From NCBI GenBank assembly GCA_012932295.1, contig JAAONU010000014.1, positions 620,001 through 684,000 on the forward strand: a stretch of DNA of 64,000 nucleotides, in the 5' to 3' direction. The notes under the pieces were generated by a model. It saw only the letters and a list, made by a program, of their open reading frames with translations. It did not search any database and was not told the origin of the DNA. Shown piece by piece: positions 1-13,300 of this stretch (its first letter is position 1; each line of letters starts with the position of its first letter). A program made the position numbers and the translations under genes. The DNA is from Cyclina sinensis. Its lineage: Eukaryota; Mollusca; Bivalvia; Venerida; Veneridae.

Positions 1-1290
1 CATATTTGGGCTCTGTGACCTAGTTTTTGACCCCAGATGATCCATATCCAAACCTGAGCTAGAAACCATCAAAACAACCTTTCTGACAAATTTCCAGGAC
101 ATTTGGACTGAAAATGTAGCCACTAGAGTGTTTACAAAGTTTTTCGATATTTAGGCTCTGTGACCTAGTTTTTTAATCCAGATGACCCATATTCAAAGTT
201 GAGCTGGAAATCATAGAAGCAACTTTTCTGACAAATTTTCAGGTTATTTGGAATTAAAATCTTAACTCTAGATTGTTAACAAGGTTTTTCCATATTTGGT
301 CTCTGTGACGTAGTTTTTGACCAAAGATGACCCATATTAGTACTTAAGCTAGAAATTATCAAAACAACCTGTCTGACAAATTTCCAGGATATTTGGACTG
401 AAAATGTAACCTCTGGAGTGTTAAAATGGTTTTTACATTTTAGGGCTCTGTGACCTTGTTTTTGATCCCAGATGACCCATATCCTAATCTGGGCTAGAAA
501 ACATTGAAACAACCTTTCTGACAAATTTCAAGGACATTTGGACTGAAAATGTAACCTCTAGAGCATTAACAAGGATTTGCTACTTTTTGACCCTGTGTCC
601 TAGTTTTTGACCCCACATAACCCATATTCAAAACTGAGCTAGAAATCATTAAAACAATCTTTCTGACAAATTTCAAGGTTATTTGAACTGAAAATGTTAA
701 CTCGATGCGTGTTAACACCCTTTTTCCATATTTGGGGTCTGTGACTTAGTTTTTGACCACAGATGACCTTTGTTCGAATCTGAGCTAGAAATCATTAAAA
801 CATTTTTTCTAACAAATTTCGAGAATATTTGGACTGAAAAGTAGCTTCTAGAGTGTTAACAAGTTTTTTTTCTATTTTTGGGCTCTGTGACCTAGTTTTT
901 GATTTCAGATGACACATATTCAAATTTAACCTAGAAATCATTGAAACAACCTTTCTGACAAATTTCCAGGATATTTGGACTGAAAATGTTACCTCTAGAG
1001 TGTTAACAAGGTTTTTCCATATTTGGGCTCTGTGACATAGTTTTTGACCCTAGATGACCCAATTTTGAACTTGAGCTAAAAATCATCAAAACAACCTTTT
1101 TGACTAATTTCCAGGATATTTGGACTGAAAATGTAACCTCTAGAGTGTAAACAAGGTTTTTCAATTTTTGGGCTCTGTGACCTAGTTTTTGAACCCAGAT
1201 GACCCATATTCGAACTTGAGCTAGAAATCATAGAAACAACCTGTCTGACAAATTTCCAGATTATTTGGACTGAAAATGTTACTTCTCCTT
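1..1290. repeat. 145-bp tandem array, about nine copies, open at the left edge
   Basis: The phrase 'ctctgtgacctag' or a close variant recurs at 11, 156, 301, 446, 591, 737, 883, 1028 and 1173, a spacing of 145-146 bp throughout. Copies differ by scattered substitutions but hardly by length. The array runs off the left edge and changes near 1290 into a 165-bp array. It may be one of two internal arrays of a single long element whose hairpin end lies at 2517-2545. Minus-strand open frames here are repeat translations, not genes. Confidence 0.9.
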
Positions 1291-2552
1291 CTACAAGAAG
1301 ATTTTCAAAGTTTTCACTATATAAGCCTATGTAAAACCAATGACCCCGGGTTGGGGCCAAATTTGACCCCAGGGGTATAATTGGAACAAACTTGGTAGAG
1401 GTCCACTAGACAATGCTACATACCAAATCTTAAGGCTCAGGGCCTTGTGGTTTCAGACAAGAAGATTTTTTAAGATTTTCCTATATAAGCCTATGTAAAA
1501 CCAATGACCCCAGGGTGGAGCAAAATTTGACCCCAGAGGTATAATTTGAACAAACTTGGTAGAAGTCCACTACACAATGCTACATACCAAATATCTAAGC
1601 TCTATTCCTTACGGTTTCTGACAAGAAGATTTTTAAAGTTTTTCCTATATAACTCTATGTAAAACAAGTTACCGCTGGGGCGGGGCCATTTTTGACCCAG
1701 AGGCCATGATTTGAACAAACTTGGTAGAGGTCCACTAGATGATGCTTTATACCAAATATCTTAGCTCTATGCCTTACGGTTTCTGACAAGAAGATTTTTA
1801 AAGTTTTTCCTATATAACTCTATGTAAAACAAGTTACCCCTGGGGCGGGGCCATTTTTGACCCAGAGGCCATGATTTGAACAAACTTGGTAGAGGTCCAT
1901 TAGATGATGCTTTATACCAAATATCTAAGCTCTATGCCTTACAGTTTCTGACAAGAAGATTTTTAAAGTTTTTCCTATATAACTCTATGTAAAACAAGTT
2001 ATCCCTGGGGCGGGGCCATTTTTGACCCAGAGGCCATGATTTGAACAAACTTGGTAGAGGTCAACTAGATGATGCTTTATACCAAATATCTTAGCTCTAT
2101 GCCTTACGGTTTCTGACAAGAAGATTTTTAAAGTTTTTCTTATATAACTCTATGTAAAACAAGTTACCCCTGGGGCGGGGCCATTTTTGACCCCAGGATC
2201 ATAATTTGAACAAACTTCGTAGAGATCCACTAGATGATGCTTTATACCAAATATCAAAGCTCCAGGCCTTGTGGTTTCTGACAAGAAGATTTTTAAAGAT
2301 CCAACTTGTAAAATCTGTTTTTAGCTCCTGTGACCCAGAAATGCAATGAACCGGAACCATTTGAACAAACTTGGTAGAGCTTCACGCAAGGAACATTCTA
2401 GGCAAGTTTCATTAAATTTTGCCCAGTGGTTTCAGAGGAGATGTTGTTTGAATGAATTGTGGACGACGGACGGACGGACGGACGGACGGACGGACGCCGG
2501 ACAATCAAGGATCCTAAAAGCTCACATGAGCATGCTCAGGTGAGCTAAAAAC
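1285..2552 (-). mobile_element. Array-bearing non-autonomous element, AGCTCAC family (5' end at right)
   Basis: The anchor 'gacaagaag' recurs at 1456, 1620, 1785, 1950, 2115 and 2280, giving 164-165 bp units. Beyond the array come a unique tail, an ACGG microsatellite near 2463-2497 and a terminal hairpin at about 2517-2545 (agctcacatgagc / gctcaggtgagct). This hairpin is the same kind of end seen at 17350 and 25465, so the element reads right to left here. The opposite end is not visible and probably lies beyond base 1. Confidence 0.75.
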
Positions 2553-2699
2553 AAAAACACCTAGATTTTGAAGATAATTTGTGCATTAATTAATATGAAG
2601 ACTTTTGATAATTTATATTATATATAAAATTCTATATTACATTCTTTTAACTTTAGTCTTTTTTGTGATGTTATTCATGCCTTTTAAAAAAAAGAACAC

Positions 2700-2913
2700 A
2701 TACATGTAATAAACATTTTCTTAACCACCACATTCCCTTGTGATGTACCACAGCGTTCCGCCGGGGAGACGCTTACGGCTGTAGATTTATGTCCGCGGTG
2801 GTGAAAATTTTTCGGTTCGCGGTGTCTCACGGACAAATTTTGTGCAAATGGAGCGATGAGTCTCATCCGCGGGGTGTTGCGGGTTTTGGAAAAACCGTGC
2901 TGAGCATACTGTA
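2700..2913 (+). mobile_element. Truncated copy of the TA-flanked, CGCGG-rich element
   Basis: The GC-rich stretch matches, with divergence, the right end of the complete copy at 7036-7241. It ends in ...gtgctgagcatactg followed by TA, like the ...gcgctgagcgtactg end of the full copy. No left terminus is visible, so this is a 5'-truncated remnant. Confidence 0.6.
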
Positions 2914-3011
2914 TAACAAACTCTGCACAAGGTATATTTGAACTTTCAATCAAGGTACTTTTTAAAAATAATAATAAGGAATGTGATTATCACTTTTTCC
3001 ACATCAATTAT

Positions 3012-3499
3012 TAGCCTAATTTATTAAGCTTAAAGTGTTGAACCCATTTTATAATTCTGATATTTTTTAGTTGTTCAACCTTTAAGCCTAATTTTAAACT
3101 GCATATAACTGAGCGGATATTGTTTGGCAGATTCTTTACCATACCCTAGTTAACTTATTACCTAGAACACTGAGTATTCCGATTGCCAAATTTTGAATAA
3201 AATGGTGGATTAATCAGGTACGAAATAAGTGTTTCAGTTCTATACTTATGTATTTGTGTGTTTTCTTGGATTACAGGATCAGGTATGAATTTAATTATCA
3301 TATTTTATCATATTTTTATCATTTTTTCCTTAAACTCTGTGAACTGTTGGACAAACGAGCCATAAAAAGTGCCCAATCGCCTACGATTGGGCAAGTCCGC
3401 TTAGCCAGATGCAGATCAAAGTGAGACGTAGAAGGTGAACAACAATGAAATATCAGCCTATAAAATGGGTTCACCTTCGGAGGCGAAATAGTGAGACTA
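3012..3499. mobile_element. 488-bp MITE with 9-bp target duplication
   Basis: The element starts TAGCCTAATTTA and ends AGTGAGACTA. It is flanked on both sides by the identical 9-mer atcaattat (3003-3011 and 3500-3508). Subterminal 14-bp inverted repeats are perfect: gaacccattttata at 3040-3053 and tataaaatgggttc at 3459-3472. No transposase is encoded. An internally deleted 120-bp relative lies at 36986-37105. Target length and the short TAG...CTA ends suggest a hAT-like or other 8-9 bp duplicating superfamily; this is inference. Confidence 0.8.
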
Positions 3500-3508
3500 A
3501 TCAATTAT

Positions 3509-4337
3509 GAGATAAATGTGCGAGATTTGTTAATGATGAAGCTATTACAAACCAAAATTTCTTTTTCCAAATATTCATTTTTCATCAAATTACCAAACAA
3601 ACATAAATGAAAAACATAAGTATAACAAAAATATTTTGTTTTATTACTTTGTGCTAAATCGTTATTTCTTTGTGGCGAGTCGTTATTACTCTGTAGTGAA
3701 TCACAATATGAACATGTGGCAAATCGTTTGTGGCAAATTGTTATTGTAGCGAATCATAACTTTTTCAAATTTTCTCCATGTCTCTTCAACAAGTCTGATT
3801 AGTTGGACTACTTAGTCAGTATTGACTTTTGGAAGTACAGTAATAAGTTGAAGTTGAAGTACTTGTGAATGTTCTCTTTCAGTCTTTGTTAGACCACTGT
3901 ACAAAGAGCAAACATGTAAAATCTTGAGTGCGTTGTAACACTAGAGTATGAAAATTTGTTAAAGAGCTGATTCTAATATTTTCATGACACTGACAGTGTG
4001 TCAGACTTGTACACTGTTCAATAATCGATGTCCAACTTTGCTGAACAGAGCAAGATTTATTCACAGGAAGTAAAAAACAGAAACTTGAGAAATGACTTAC
4101 TTTCTTAAAAATAAGTATTTAGTAACAACTGATTTCTCTGTATGATCCACTTACAAATTAAAGAGACAAAAAAAAATATTTTCTGTTGTTGTTGTTGTTG
4201 TCCTCACGAGTGCTGCACATGCGCACTTGAAACACTAAAGACGACGACGGTACGGCATTTAGTCAGGCTTTCATAACCGGTGCAGGTGTAAGACTGCCGA
4301 TCAATTTGCAAATAAAAATGATAGTTGGCAAGTAAAG
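3509..4337. other. 5' flank of the POLR1D-like/RS gene
   Basis: AT-rich sequence without a supported gene up to about 4180. The last 150 bp before the start codon are more GC-balanced, with several CpG and a catgcgca at about 4218-4225 that resembles half of an NRF-1 site. A short (GTT)n run lies near 4182-4200. No TATA box at a convincing position was seen. Confidence 0.4.
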
Positions 4338-4369
4338 ATGGCTGATGGTGAAGAGATAACACTGGAAGG
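4338..4369 (+). CDS. POLR1D-like/RS gene, exon 1 (start codon)
   Basis: Encodes MADGEEITLE plus two bases of a Gly codon. The ATG has a good context (A at -3, G at +4), and the exon ends at donor GTTAGT (4370). The 32-nt length leaves phase 2, which exon 2 completes. Too short to find by length; accepted because the joined N-terminus resembles the POLR1D isoform-2 start. Confidence 0.65.
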
Positions 4370-7300
4370 GTTAGTTATGTAGAAAATGCTGTTATCAGAT
4401 TCAAATGGTTGTCACGTATGGTATTATATTTGCTTGAAATTAAGATACTTTCTAAAATTAATTATCTACTGAAACTGCCTCGTTTGATTAATCCTGCCAC
4501 TCGATTAAATTTAGGCGGATTATGACATCTTCTAGATTTTGTAAAATTTAAAGATGTCATTTAATCATTCCACGGTCATTGTAACATGGTATTTAATAGA
4601 TTAAACCTCCAGAATAAAAATTTTTGGTTTTCTGGACCCTTAAATTTGAAACCTTTAAGATGTCATCATTCCACATTCATTATAACATGGGATTTGATAT
4701 AGTTTATGCCCTTGGGACTTCTGGACTGCACTGTCATTAAGAATCATTCCTATTTATGAGCTGATCTTTACTTATTTTCATTTGGACGGTTATTATTTGC
4801 CCTGAAGGATATTGCCAATTAGAAGTATGTATTGTTATCCTGAAGCAGAAAGGATACCAAGGCCAAACCATTCTTAGAGTAAACCAAGGGAGAAAAGTGC
4901 ACTGAAACTATGAAGGGAACTTAGAACCCTAGGATACTCAATAGCTATTCCTAAAGTGCTAGCTTTGCTTGCCATGGTTCTACACAGTATGGCATCTACA
5001 TTCCTCCCCCTTTACCTTGAAAGGCCTACCCAGGCACTCCTGCCTTTTACTTCTGACACTGACATTTAAGTAAACCAAGGGATAAAACATAGGAATCTTT
5101 CTTTCTTTCTTCCGAAAATGACTGCAATCAAGACTGATCATTACGTCATACGGGTGGCAAATTAGCAGCCAGATGGGTTAAAAAATATTCATGTATAATA
5201 AACCAATAAAAGAAAATTTGAGGCCAAACTGCTCTGAGATTATAATTATGCGGAAGTAGCAAGCCTAGCCTGTTAAAACTATGTACAGGGTTGTACCACA
5301 TTACATTGAACTAATTGCCTGTTTAAAGGAGTCCACTGTGCAAATGAAAACAGTTGACTCTGGCAGGCAGTTCCAGACTGGTATTAACCTAGGAAAGAAA
5401 GAGTACTTAAAACAGTCTGTACGTGGAGAGGGTCTTGAATACTGAAAGGTGTGACTATGTCTGGTTTGAAGTGACCTACTTGTAACTGGTGTTAGATACA
5501 TGTCCTTATAAACACAAGGTTATAATGTATTTTGTAGAAGAAGGTACAGTACGCTCAGCGCGGATTCTGCCTTTTCCGCGATACCACCGCGGACAATTTT
5601 TTCTTATCGCGGACAAACGCGGCGGACGTCCGCGATGAGAGGGCTAATTTTCGCCGCGATCCGCGGTGTCCAGTTGTGTCCACCGCGGACAAAATACCGA
5701 TGATTATGTTTAAATTATCGATAAAATCGGTAACCTGTTTCTCGCGGCGGAACGCGGCGGCCATTATAACTATAGCTCAAAAATAAATGTTTATTTTATA
5801 AAATTTTCACCGTGTTATTATTTTACAAGATTACTTTAAATCAACCAAAATACGTAAATGGTAATAACATTAGTTAAAATTTTAGATGTAAAAAAATTGA
5901 AAAGGCATTTAAGATGAAAAACGTTACCTTTGTTTTGATTGTAAAATTTGGAGTGACCGCGTCGATAGACACAAACTACATACCACAGCATCCTTGTCCC
6001 CTTGAACTATCCAAAACCGTCGAAAATTAGAACATTCCTAACAACAGTTACTTGTTAAACATGCTAATTATCGGGGTTATTTTAAGTGAACTGCTTTAAC
6101 TGTCAAAGAAATTACGCACTCAATAGCGGCTTTCAACTTGTTACAAAGGGCGCCATGTCTTCAGATTAACTCAAAATCACAGCTGACACCTGTGTGAATA
6201 ACATACCTAAATACAAACTAAATCACCTTTTTCAAACTAGTTTATAAACCAATTTGAGCTCTGGTTTGAAAGTGAAATCTACAGATCTTGAATAAATTAT
6301 TTTTTCGATGCATAACAAACACTTGTAAATTTCAGTGGCTCAACACTTCCCTTTTATATTTCTATCATTTGGGGATGAATTTCACAATCTTTGATATCGT
6401 AATATTGTTGTGAAACCTATATGTAGCCTCAAAGGAACAACCTGTCAATCACAATTCCCGTGACCTATGATCTTTACAGGTGATACAACACCGTATTTTT
6501 ATTGGTTGTAATTCAAGAGCTAACCTTTGACAGCAAGCCTGAGTAATTTTCCATAAAAAATCCCAGTATTTTACCGCCTTTTCCACATCACATGATCTAA
6601 TGCTGCATGCTTTTGGATGCTTGCTCTCTACTTTCAATTCTCATTTTCGGAAAATCTATAAATAGTAACACCTAGTTTGTTGGACATATTGACAAGGATT
6701 AAATGTTCATGGTGTAAGAAACAAAAATTGACATTTTCATTGTTGTCTCTTGTTACTTTTTCGTGCATGCCGTACACCGAGGTTATTCAGTATTTGACTT
6801 AAAAGTGGTTTTCACAACCATGAACTTGCATATCTACTCTATTTTCGAATTTAATTCGACAATGATTTGCCGCGATTTAGAGTATTTTTGTTCATGGTGA
6901 TTCAATAACGAGAAAACAACAAGATGTACAAACAACAAATACATTGTATCTACATAATTTTTTTTTATTACAAAATCAAATTTTACATATTTTAAGGAGT
7001 AAAGTTTTAATAATTAATCGTAAAAAGCTACAGTTTTCACCGCGATCCGCGGTGATTGACCACCGCGTTCTGCCGCGATTTACCGCGGCGTTCCGCGGGG
7101 GGAAACGCTTACGGCCACAGATTCATGTCCGCGGTGGTAAACATTTTCAGTCCGCGGGGTCTCGCGGACAAATTTTGTGCAAAATTTCGTCCGCGATGAG
7201 TCTCATTCGCGGGTTTTGCAAAATCCGCGCTGAGCGTACTGTAAGACCTGAAACTTCTCTTCTATGTTCAAGGCTGTCTAAATCTAAGTCTGTTAACATG

Positions 7301-10300
7301 TCACCCACACAACTTGACCTACGCCACCTTCTACATGCCCATCTTGCCGCAGTGCACTGTACTTTTTCAATCTTTTGTATGTTATGTTGGGTATGTGGGT
7401 TCCATATAGGGGATGCATACTCAACCTTGGGTCTGACTAAAGTTTTGTATGCCATGAGTCTTGTGGCCTGTGGTGCAAAGGAATGGTTACGATGTAAGAA
7501 ACCAAGTGTTCGAGTGGCCTTGCCGGCCACACTGTCTATATGTTTGGACCAATCTAGGGTGTTGGTTAGGGTAACGCCCAGATATTTAGCGGAGTCAACT
7601 GCTTCTAGGACTTGACCATGCAGCAGGTAATTATGTTTGATTAGGTTAACCTGCTTATGCCTGGATAGTCTCATGACTTCACATTTGGCCACATTAAATT
7701 TCATTAACCAAGTCTGTTCCCATTGTTGGAGTTTATCCAGGTCATTTTGCAGGGTGAGGCAATCTGAATATGATTGGACCTTACGATATAGGACACAGTC
7801 ATCAGCCTTTTAAAATGTCAAAATGTATTCAGGTATAATCAGAAATATACGTATGTTTATTCTACAATAGTACACATGTGGTGTGTGTACCAGAATGGAA
7901 TAGTTGTATCTGACCTCTGAAGTAAACTTAAAGATCCAAACCAGGGTTTTTCAAATCTCAGTTTGTCTGAGACCACCCCACTCCATCCCCACCAAAAATT
8001 CCCCCCACCCCCATACCTTTCTCACCTCTTTTGAAAAAGGTGAAAATAAATTGACCAAAAACAGTTAAATGTTAGTTTGGCTAATACATGTTTTCAGGGC
8101 TCTTGTTATGAAATGGACAATTTATCGTCACTGACAACTAAAATCGAATTATGATGTTTATGTTAGATGGTTTGTTGACATCGCGAAAAAAAACCTTTTG
8201 TTCAAAGTGAAAGTTAAAAAAGAATGATGAAGTGCAAATTTTACATTAGAATTTTACAACACCTATTATATTAATTGACTAGCTGCAAATCAAGTACACT
8301 TATTGACAGATGCATATTTACAAGTTAATCAGTTAAGATATTAGAATACTAATAAACATTTTGTCAGCCCTCATTGAATTGAGCTTTTTTAAGAAATTTT
8401 AGGGCAAAATGTAGACCATATTAGACACTTTAACCATGGGAGTTTCAAAGAATGACTTATATTCACTTCAACCTTCACCCGACTTAATGGGTTTGTAAGG
8501 TATAGAGGAACACATTGTTTTTTCTAAGACTGACCATAAAAGCAACGGTTACTAAGTATGTAATCATTCACATTAAGAAGACCAACTGACCGCTGACAAA
8601 AAAGCAAACAAAATGAAAGCCAGAAGTGAGAAGAAACGAAATTTGAATATAAACATGTCATGAATTTACCCCACCCACTTCATTATGAGTGGATGTTATC
8701 AACGTGAACTTTAACATAAATCTTTGGGGCTTCAATTTAGCTACAGTTATTTTTATTCTTGTACTATTATGAACAAGTAGGAATATATCAAATATTTTTA
8801 CCGTTTAGTTTTGGAAAAATTGTTAACTGAAATCACAGATACCATTTTCATCAATTTACCATGTTGAAAAGCTTTGTAACAACTGAACTATATTTAAAAG
8901 TTTAAACAAATGAAATTGAATATAAATTCTATAAAAATTGCTGTTATAAAATCAAAAAAATGTAAAATTTCCAAAAACTAGAAAAAAAATTGGCTTGAAT
9001 GGGGTTTGAACCCATGTCCTTCATTGAAAATGTCTCAATCCAACACATATTAATGGAATGGAATATTCTTCAGAGTGGAGGTAGGGTATAAGGAATGTAA
9101 TACTTTAATTGGTGAAAAATGCCAGGGACCACTTGTTGTATTTGGAATTTTATGTGTTTGTGATAGATGTGAAGGACAGCATTACAGGCAGATTATGGTT
9201 TTGTGTATGAAATCTTTGCGTTTTTTGTGAAAAGTTATTCATAAATTTGATTTTTTTTTTAATATCTGGACTGGTTTCGAAACTGTTTTGGTTTTCCAGA
9301 GCCCTGATCCAAACTTGTAATACATGTATGTTCAGTATTTTCCAGCTTATTTCAACATTATCCCATTTATCAGAAATAAAATCCAAATTTGTTATACAAG
9401 CAGCAGTAAGGAGTGGTAGTTAACTGGTCAATAAATTGGTCAAAGCTCACTTTAAGTAATGAAGTGCTTTCTTCACTAATGCTTCTTATTATCTGACTCA
9501 CAATTGTCAAGGTCTGTCTACTCCCTAACCTTTGAAATAGTCATACAGACATGCTCCTGTCGCTTACCCTTCACTTTTTTCTCTCTATAGAATTCATAAC
9601 CTCTATTGAATGATAGTATTACACTGTTTGTTATTCTTTTCAGACAAGCAGTTGATGAAATTCTTAGAGAAGCCAGGAGATCTAAAGAGTTAATCAATGA
9701 CTTTGGGTTGTATGGAGGGTAGGTTTTTAATCTTGCATCTGTTTTTCCGTATAAAATTCAGTTGAAGATACAGCAGTATAAGTCAAAGTTCTATAAACTT
9801 ATACTTACTGAAACTAACATTTGGATGAGGGATCCTGAGTGATTACAGTATGGTATTCATTAATGCCCTGCCAGGTAGCGGGGAGGGGATTATAGAAATG
9901 GCCCTGTCTGTCCGTCCGTAACTTTGTATCCGTCCGTACCTATTAAACTCATGGAAAGTTTTTTAAAATAACTTGCAACTTGGTCATGCATAAAAAAGTC
10001 CACATTTCGTGTCATTGTTAAACTGCTAGAAAGTTTTTAAAATAACTTGGCACAAATGATCACCATTATGAGACTATGTGCAGAGCAAAACAACCAGGTC
10101 GCTATCCCCAAGGTCAAGGTCACACTTGAAATATATATGTAAAATATATAATATACATGTATATATAAATATATATATATATATATAAGTGCATATTCCA
10201 TGTCTTCTCCATTACTGTGAAACTGCTTGAAAGTTTTTATATGCCTGAAGGGGGCATATTATGTTATGGTCGGTGTGCAATATGGTTTCTGGAGGATAAC

Positions 10301-13300
10301 TTGAGTACTCTTTGGCCTACAGTCTTTTACCTTGATATGATTATTGCCCACATTGACTGACCACTTTTGATTTTGGAGTCAGTAGCTAAAAGGTCAAGGT
10401 CACATAGACCTTAACATTGAAAACCATTTTCACCATGTTACTTGACAATCATTTGTTATAGAGACTTCAAACTTTATATCTTGATTGCACACATTGAGTG
10501 GATGACCCCTATACATTTTGGGGTCAGTTTGTCAAAGGTCAAAGTCACAGTGACCTAAATGTTTAGAATCATTTACACTCTGTAACTCGACAACCATTTG
10601 TCATATAGATTCCAAAATTCATATAATGGTTTCACACATTGATTGAATGACCTCTATTTATTTTGGGGTCAGTAGCTAAAAGGTCAAGGTCACATAGACT
10701 TTAACATTGAAAACCATTTCTGTCATGTAACTTGTCAATTATTTGTTGTAGTGTCTTCAAACTTTACATCATAATTGCACACATTGTGTGGATGACTCCT
10801 ATACATTTTGGAGTCAGTGTGTCAAAGGTCAAGGTCATAGTCGCCTAAATGTTTAGAATCATTTACACTCTGTTACTTGACAACTATTTGTCTTAGAGAC
10901 TTCAGAATTCATATAATGGTTTCACACATTGAGTGAATGAACCCTATTGATTTTTGGGTCAGTTAGGTAAAAGGTCAAGGTCACATAGACCTTAACGTTG
11001 AAAACCATTTTCACCATGGAACTTAACAATCATTTGTTATAGAGACTTCAAACTTTACACCATGTTTGCACACATTGAGTGGATGACCCCTATACATTTT
11101 AGGGTCAGTGTGTCAAAGGTCAAGGTTATAGTGATTTAAATGTTTAGAATCATTTACACTCTGTTACTTGACAACAATTTGTCTTAGAGACTTCAAAATA
11201 CATGTAATGATTGCAGACATTGAATGGATGGCCCCTATACATTTTGGGGTCAGAGTGTCAAAGGTCACGATCATAGTGACCTAAATGTTTAGAATCATTT
11301 GCACTCTATAACTCGACAACCATTTTTCATAGAGACTTCAAAATTTATATAATGGTTGCACACATTGAGTGAATGTTTAGAATCATTGAGTAAATGTTTA
11401 GAATCATTTGCACTCTATAACTCGACAACCATTTTTCATAGAGACTTCAAAATTTATATAATGGTTGCACACATTGTGTGAATGACCCCTATTGATTTTG
11501 GGGTCAGTAGGTCAAAAGTAAAAAAAATTAAAAAATTTAAGCAAATCATTTAATTAAGATTTCCTCCCTCATATCACATATGCATCAACCTTAGAAAAAA
11601 CACCATTGAGGCATATAATGCGCCGCCCAGCGGTGCTCTTGTTAGAATTACTTAGCACAAATGGTCTCTGTTATGAGACGATGTGCAGAGCACAACAAGC
11701 AGGTCGCTACCCCCAAAGTCAAGGTCACACCTAAAGGTCATGTATGAAAAACTCCACATTACGTGTCTGCTCCATAACTTTTAAACTGCTACAAATGTGA
11801 GGTCTAAATGTAGCTGCCCATTTTCAGTAGAAATGATTATCCTACATGTATGTCATATTGGGAGGTCTAACCTTCTCTCTTCACACTTGTTATCCTTTCC
11901 AATGTTCTCCTATGGCAGGTGATATAGCTGTCCTTAAGACTAACACAACACGTGGCTGGTTCACTATTTAATGATTTTTATGCCCGCAAATAGTTTTTGA
12001 ATTGTCAGTCCATCTGTCCGGCATTCTGTCCAAAAACTTTTAACATTGCCCGTAACTTCCTTATTCACAAACAGATTTACTTCATACTTGGACATAACAC
12101 CCCTTTGGACAAGACCTTTCCAGTGATGTATATTTACATGACCTTGACCCCTGAATGATCATGACCTTGAAGGTCCAGTTGTCAAAAATACTGAATATAA
12201 GCCATAACTCCCTTATTACTCAACAGATCATGTTTGCACTAAACAAACCTTGGAAGAGTTTTTTCCAATGATGTATTTTTTACCTTGACCCCTAAATGAT
12301 CTTGACCTTTAGGTGAAATTGTCAAACAAAATACTTCTTTTGAATCAACAGATTAAGTTCATGTTTACACACAAGAATCCTTAGGAAGAGATCTTCCAAA
12401 TGACATATATTTTTTGACTCTGATCCCTAAAAAATGACCTTGACCTTGAGGTTAAAATTGTTAAAATAACCACTCCATTTGAAGGATCTACAATTTGTCT
12501 TCATCTGATCCTCAGCTCAAAGGTCAAAGCACCACTTCGGGGGCATTGGCATCTTTCAGTAACAGTTCTTGTTTTATATAATTTCTTTGTTCACATTTTC
12601 TTTTCTTTTCCCAATCCTTTGATGATAATATAAAAGAACCACAGTTATCTTATGAAGACTATAAAACAATCAGTTATCTTATGAAGACTATAAAACAATC
12701 TGTCATCATCTTTCATTACTTATTGTTTGTGCTTCTTAGGAATTATGTCATTTTGTACTAACATTAAAAAGAATATAATGATTGTGGTTCTCTGCATTAC
12801 TAAGTATTAAATAATTTACTGTGTTGATAATGAATTTTTTTTTGAATTGCATGTTTTTTTTTTTTTTTAATTTGGTTGCATTGTTACCTGTAGATTTCAT
12901 TTTTTTTGCATTTAAGGAGGAGAAAAAATGCTTTACCAAACAAGCGTTTCCTTAACAACACATTGGTTAGCACTCTTCGCCATAGTTACAGGGAGGAGAA
13001 AAAGCACCGAGAAGGGAGCAGCCGTAAATTCCATCAACATGTTAACAAAAGACAAAGGAGAGGAAGACATTATTACAGGAACCAGGGAGATCGTGAGGAA
13101 ATCGTTGAACCGGACAATGGTGAACCAGAACCAGACTATGGGGAATTTGATGCCATTGCTTACACTGAGAAATGTACAGATTTGTACATCAGAGATTCTC
13201 ACAGGAAACATTCTTTCATGAGGGGGAATTTTGTGGAAAAACGTTATAAAGGCAGCTCTTCGGAATCAGAGGAGTCTTTTACAGAATATGATGAACCACC

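Noticed and set aside
276..1360. Minus-strand open frames of 82 and 94 codons
   Set aside because: They translate the 145-bp array (repeated KFVRQVV... phrases) and follow its period; no gene features.
6944..7615. Plus-strand 223-codon frame
   Set aside because: It crosses the boundary of the TA-flanked transposon and runs antisense to the LINE remnant; chance opening.
4370..9643. An RPAC2 (POLR1D isoform 1) exon in intron 1
   Set aside because: I looked for the conserved HTLGN-type block on the plus strand and did not find it; a short exon could still have been missed.
10140..10190. (AT)n as a replication or structural element
   Set aside because: An ordinary microsatellite within an array element; nothing else supports a function.
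12928..13221. Alternative plus and minus frames over exon 3
   Set aside because: Shadows; only the frame that joins exons 2 and 4 in phase has related sequence and correct splice borders.
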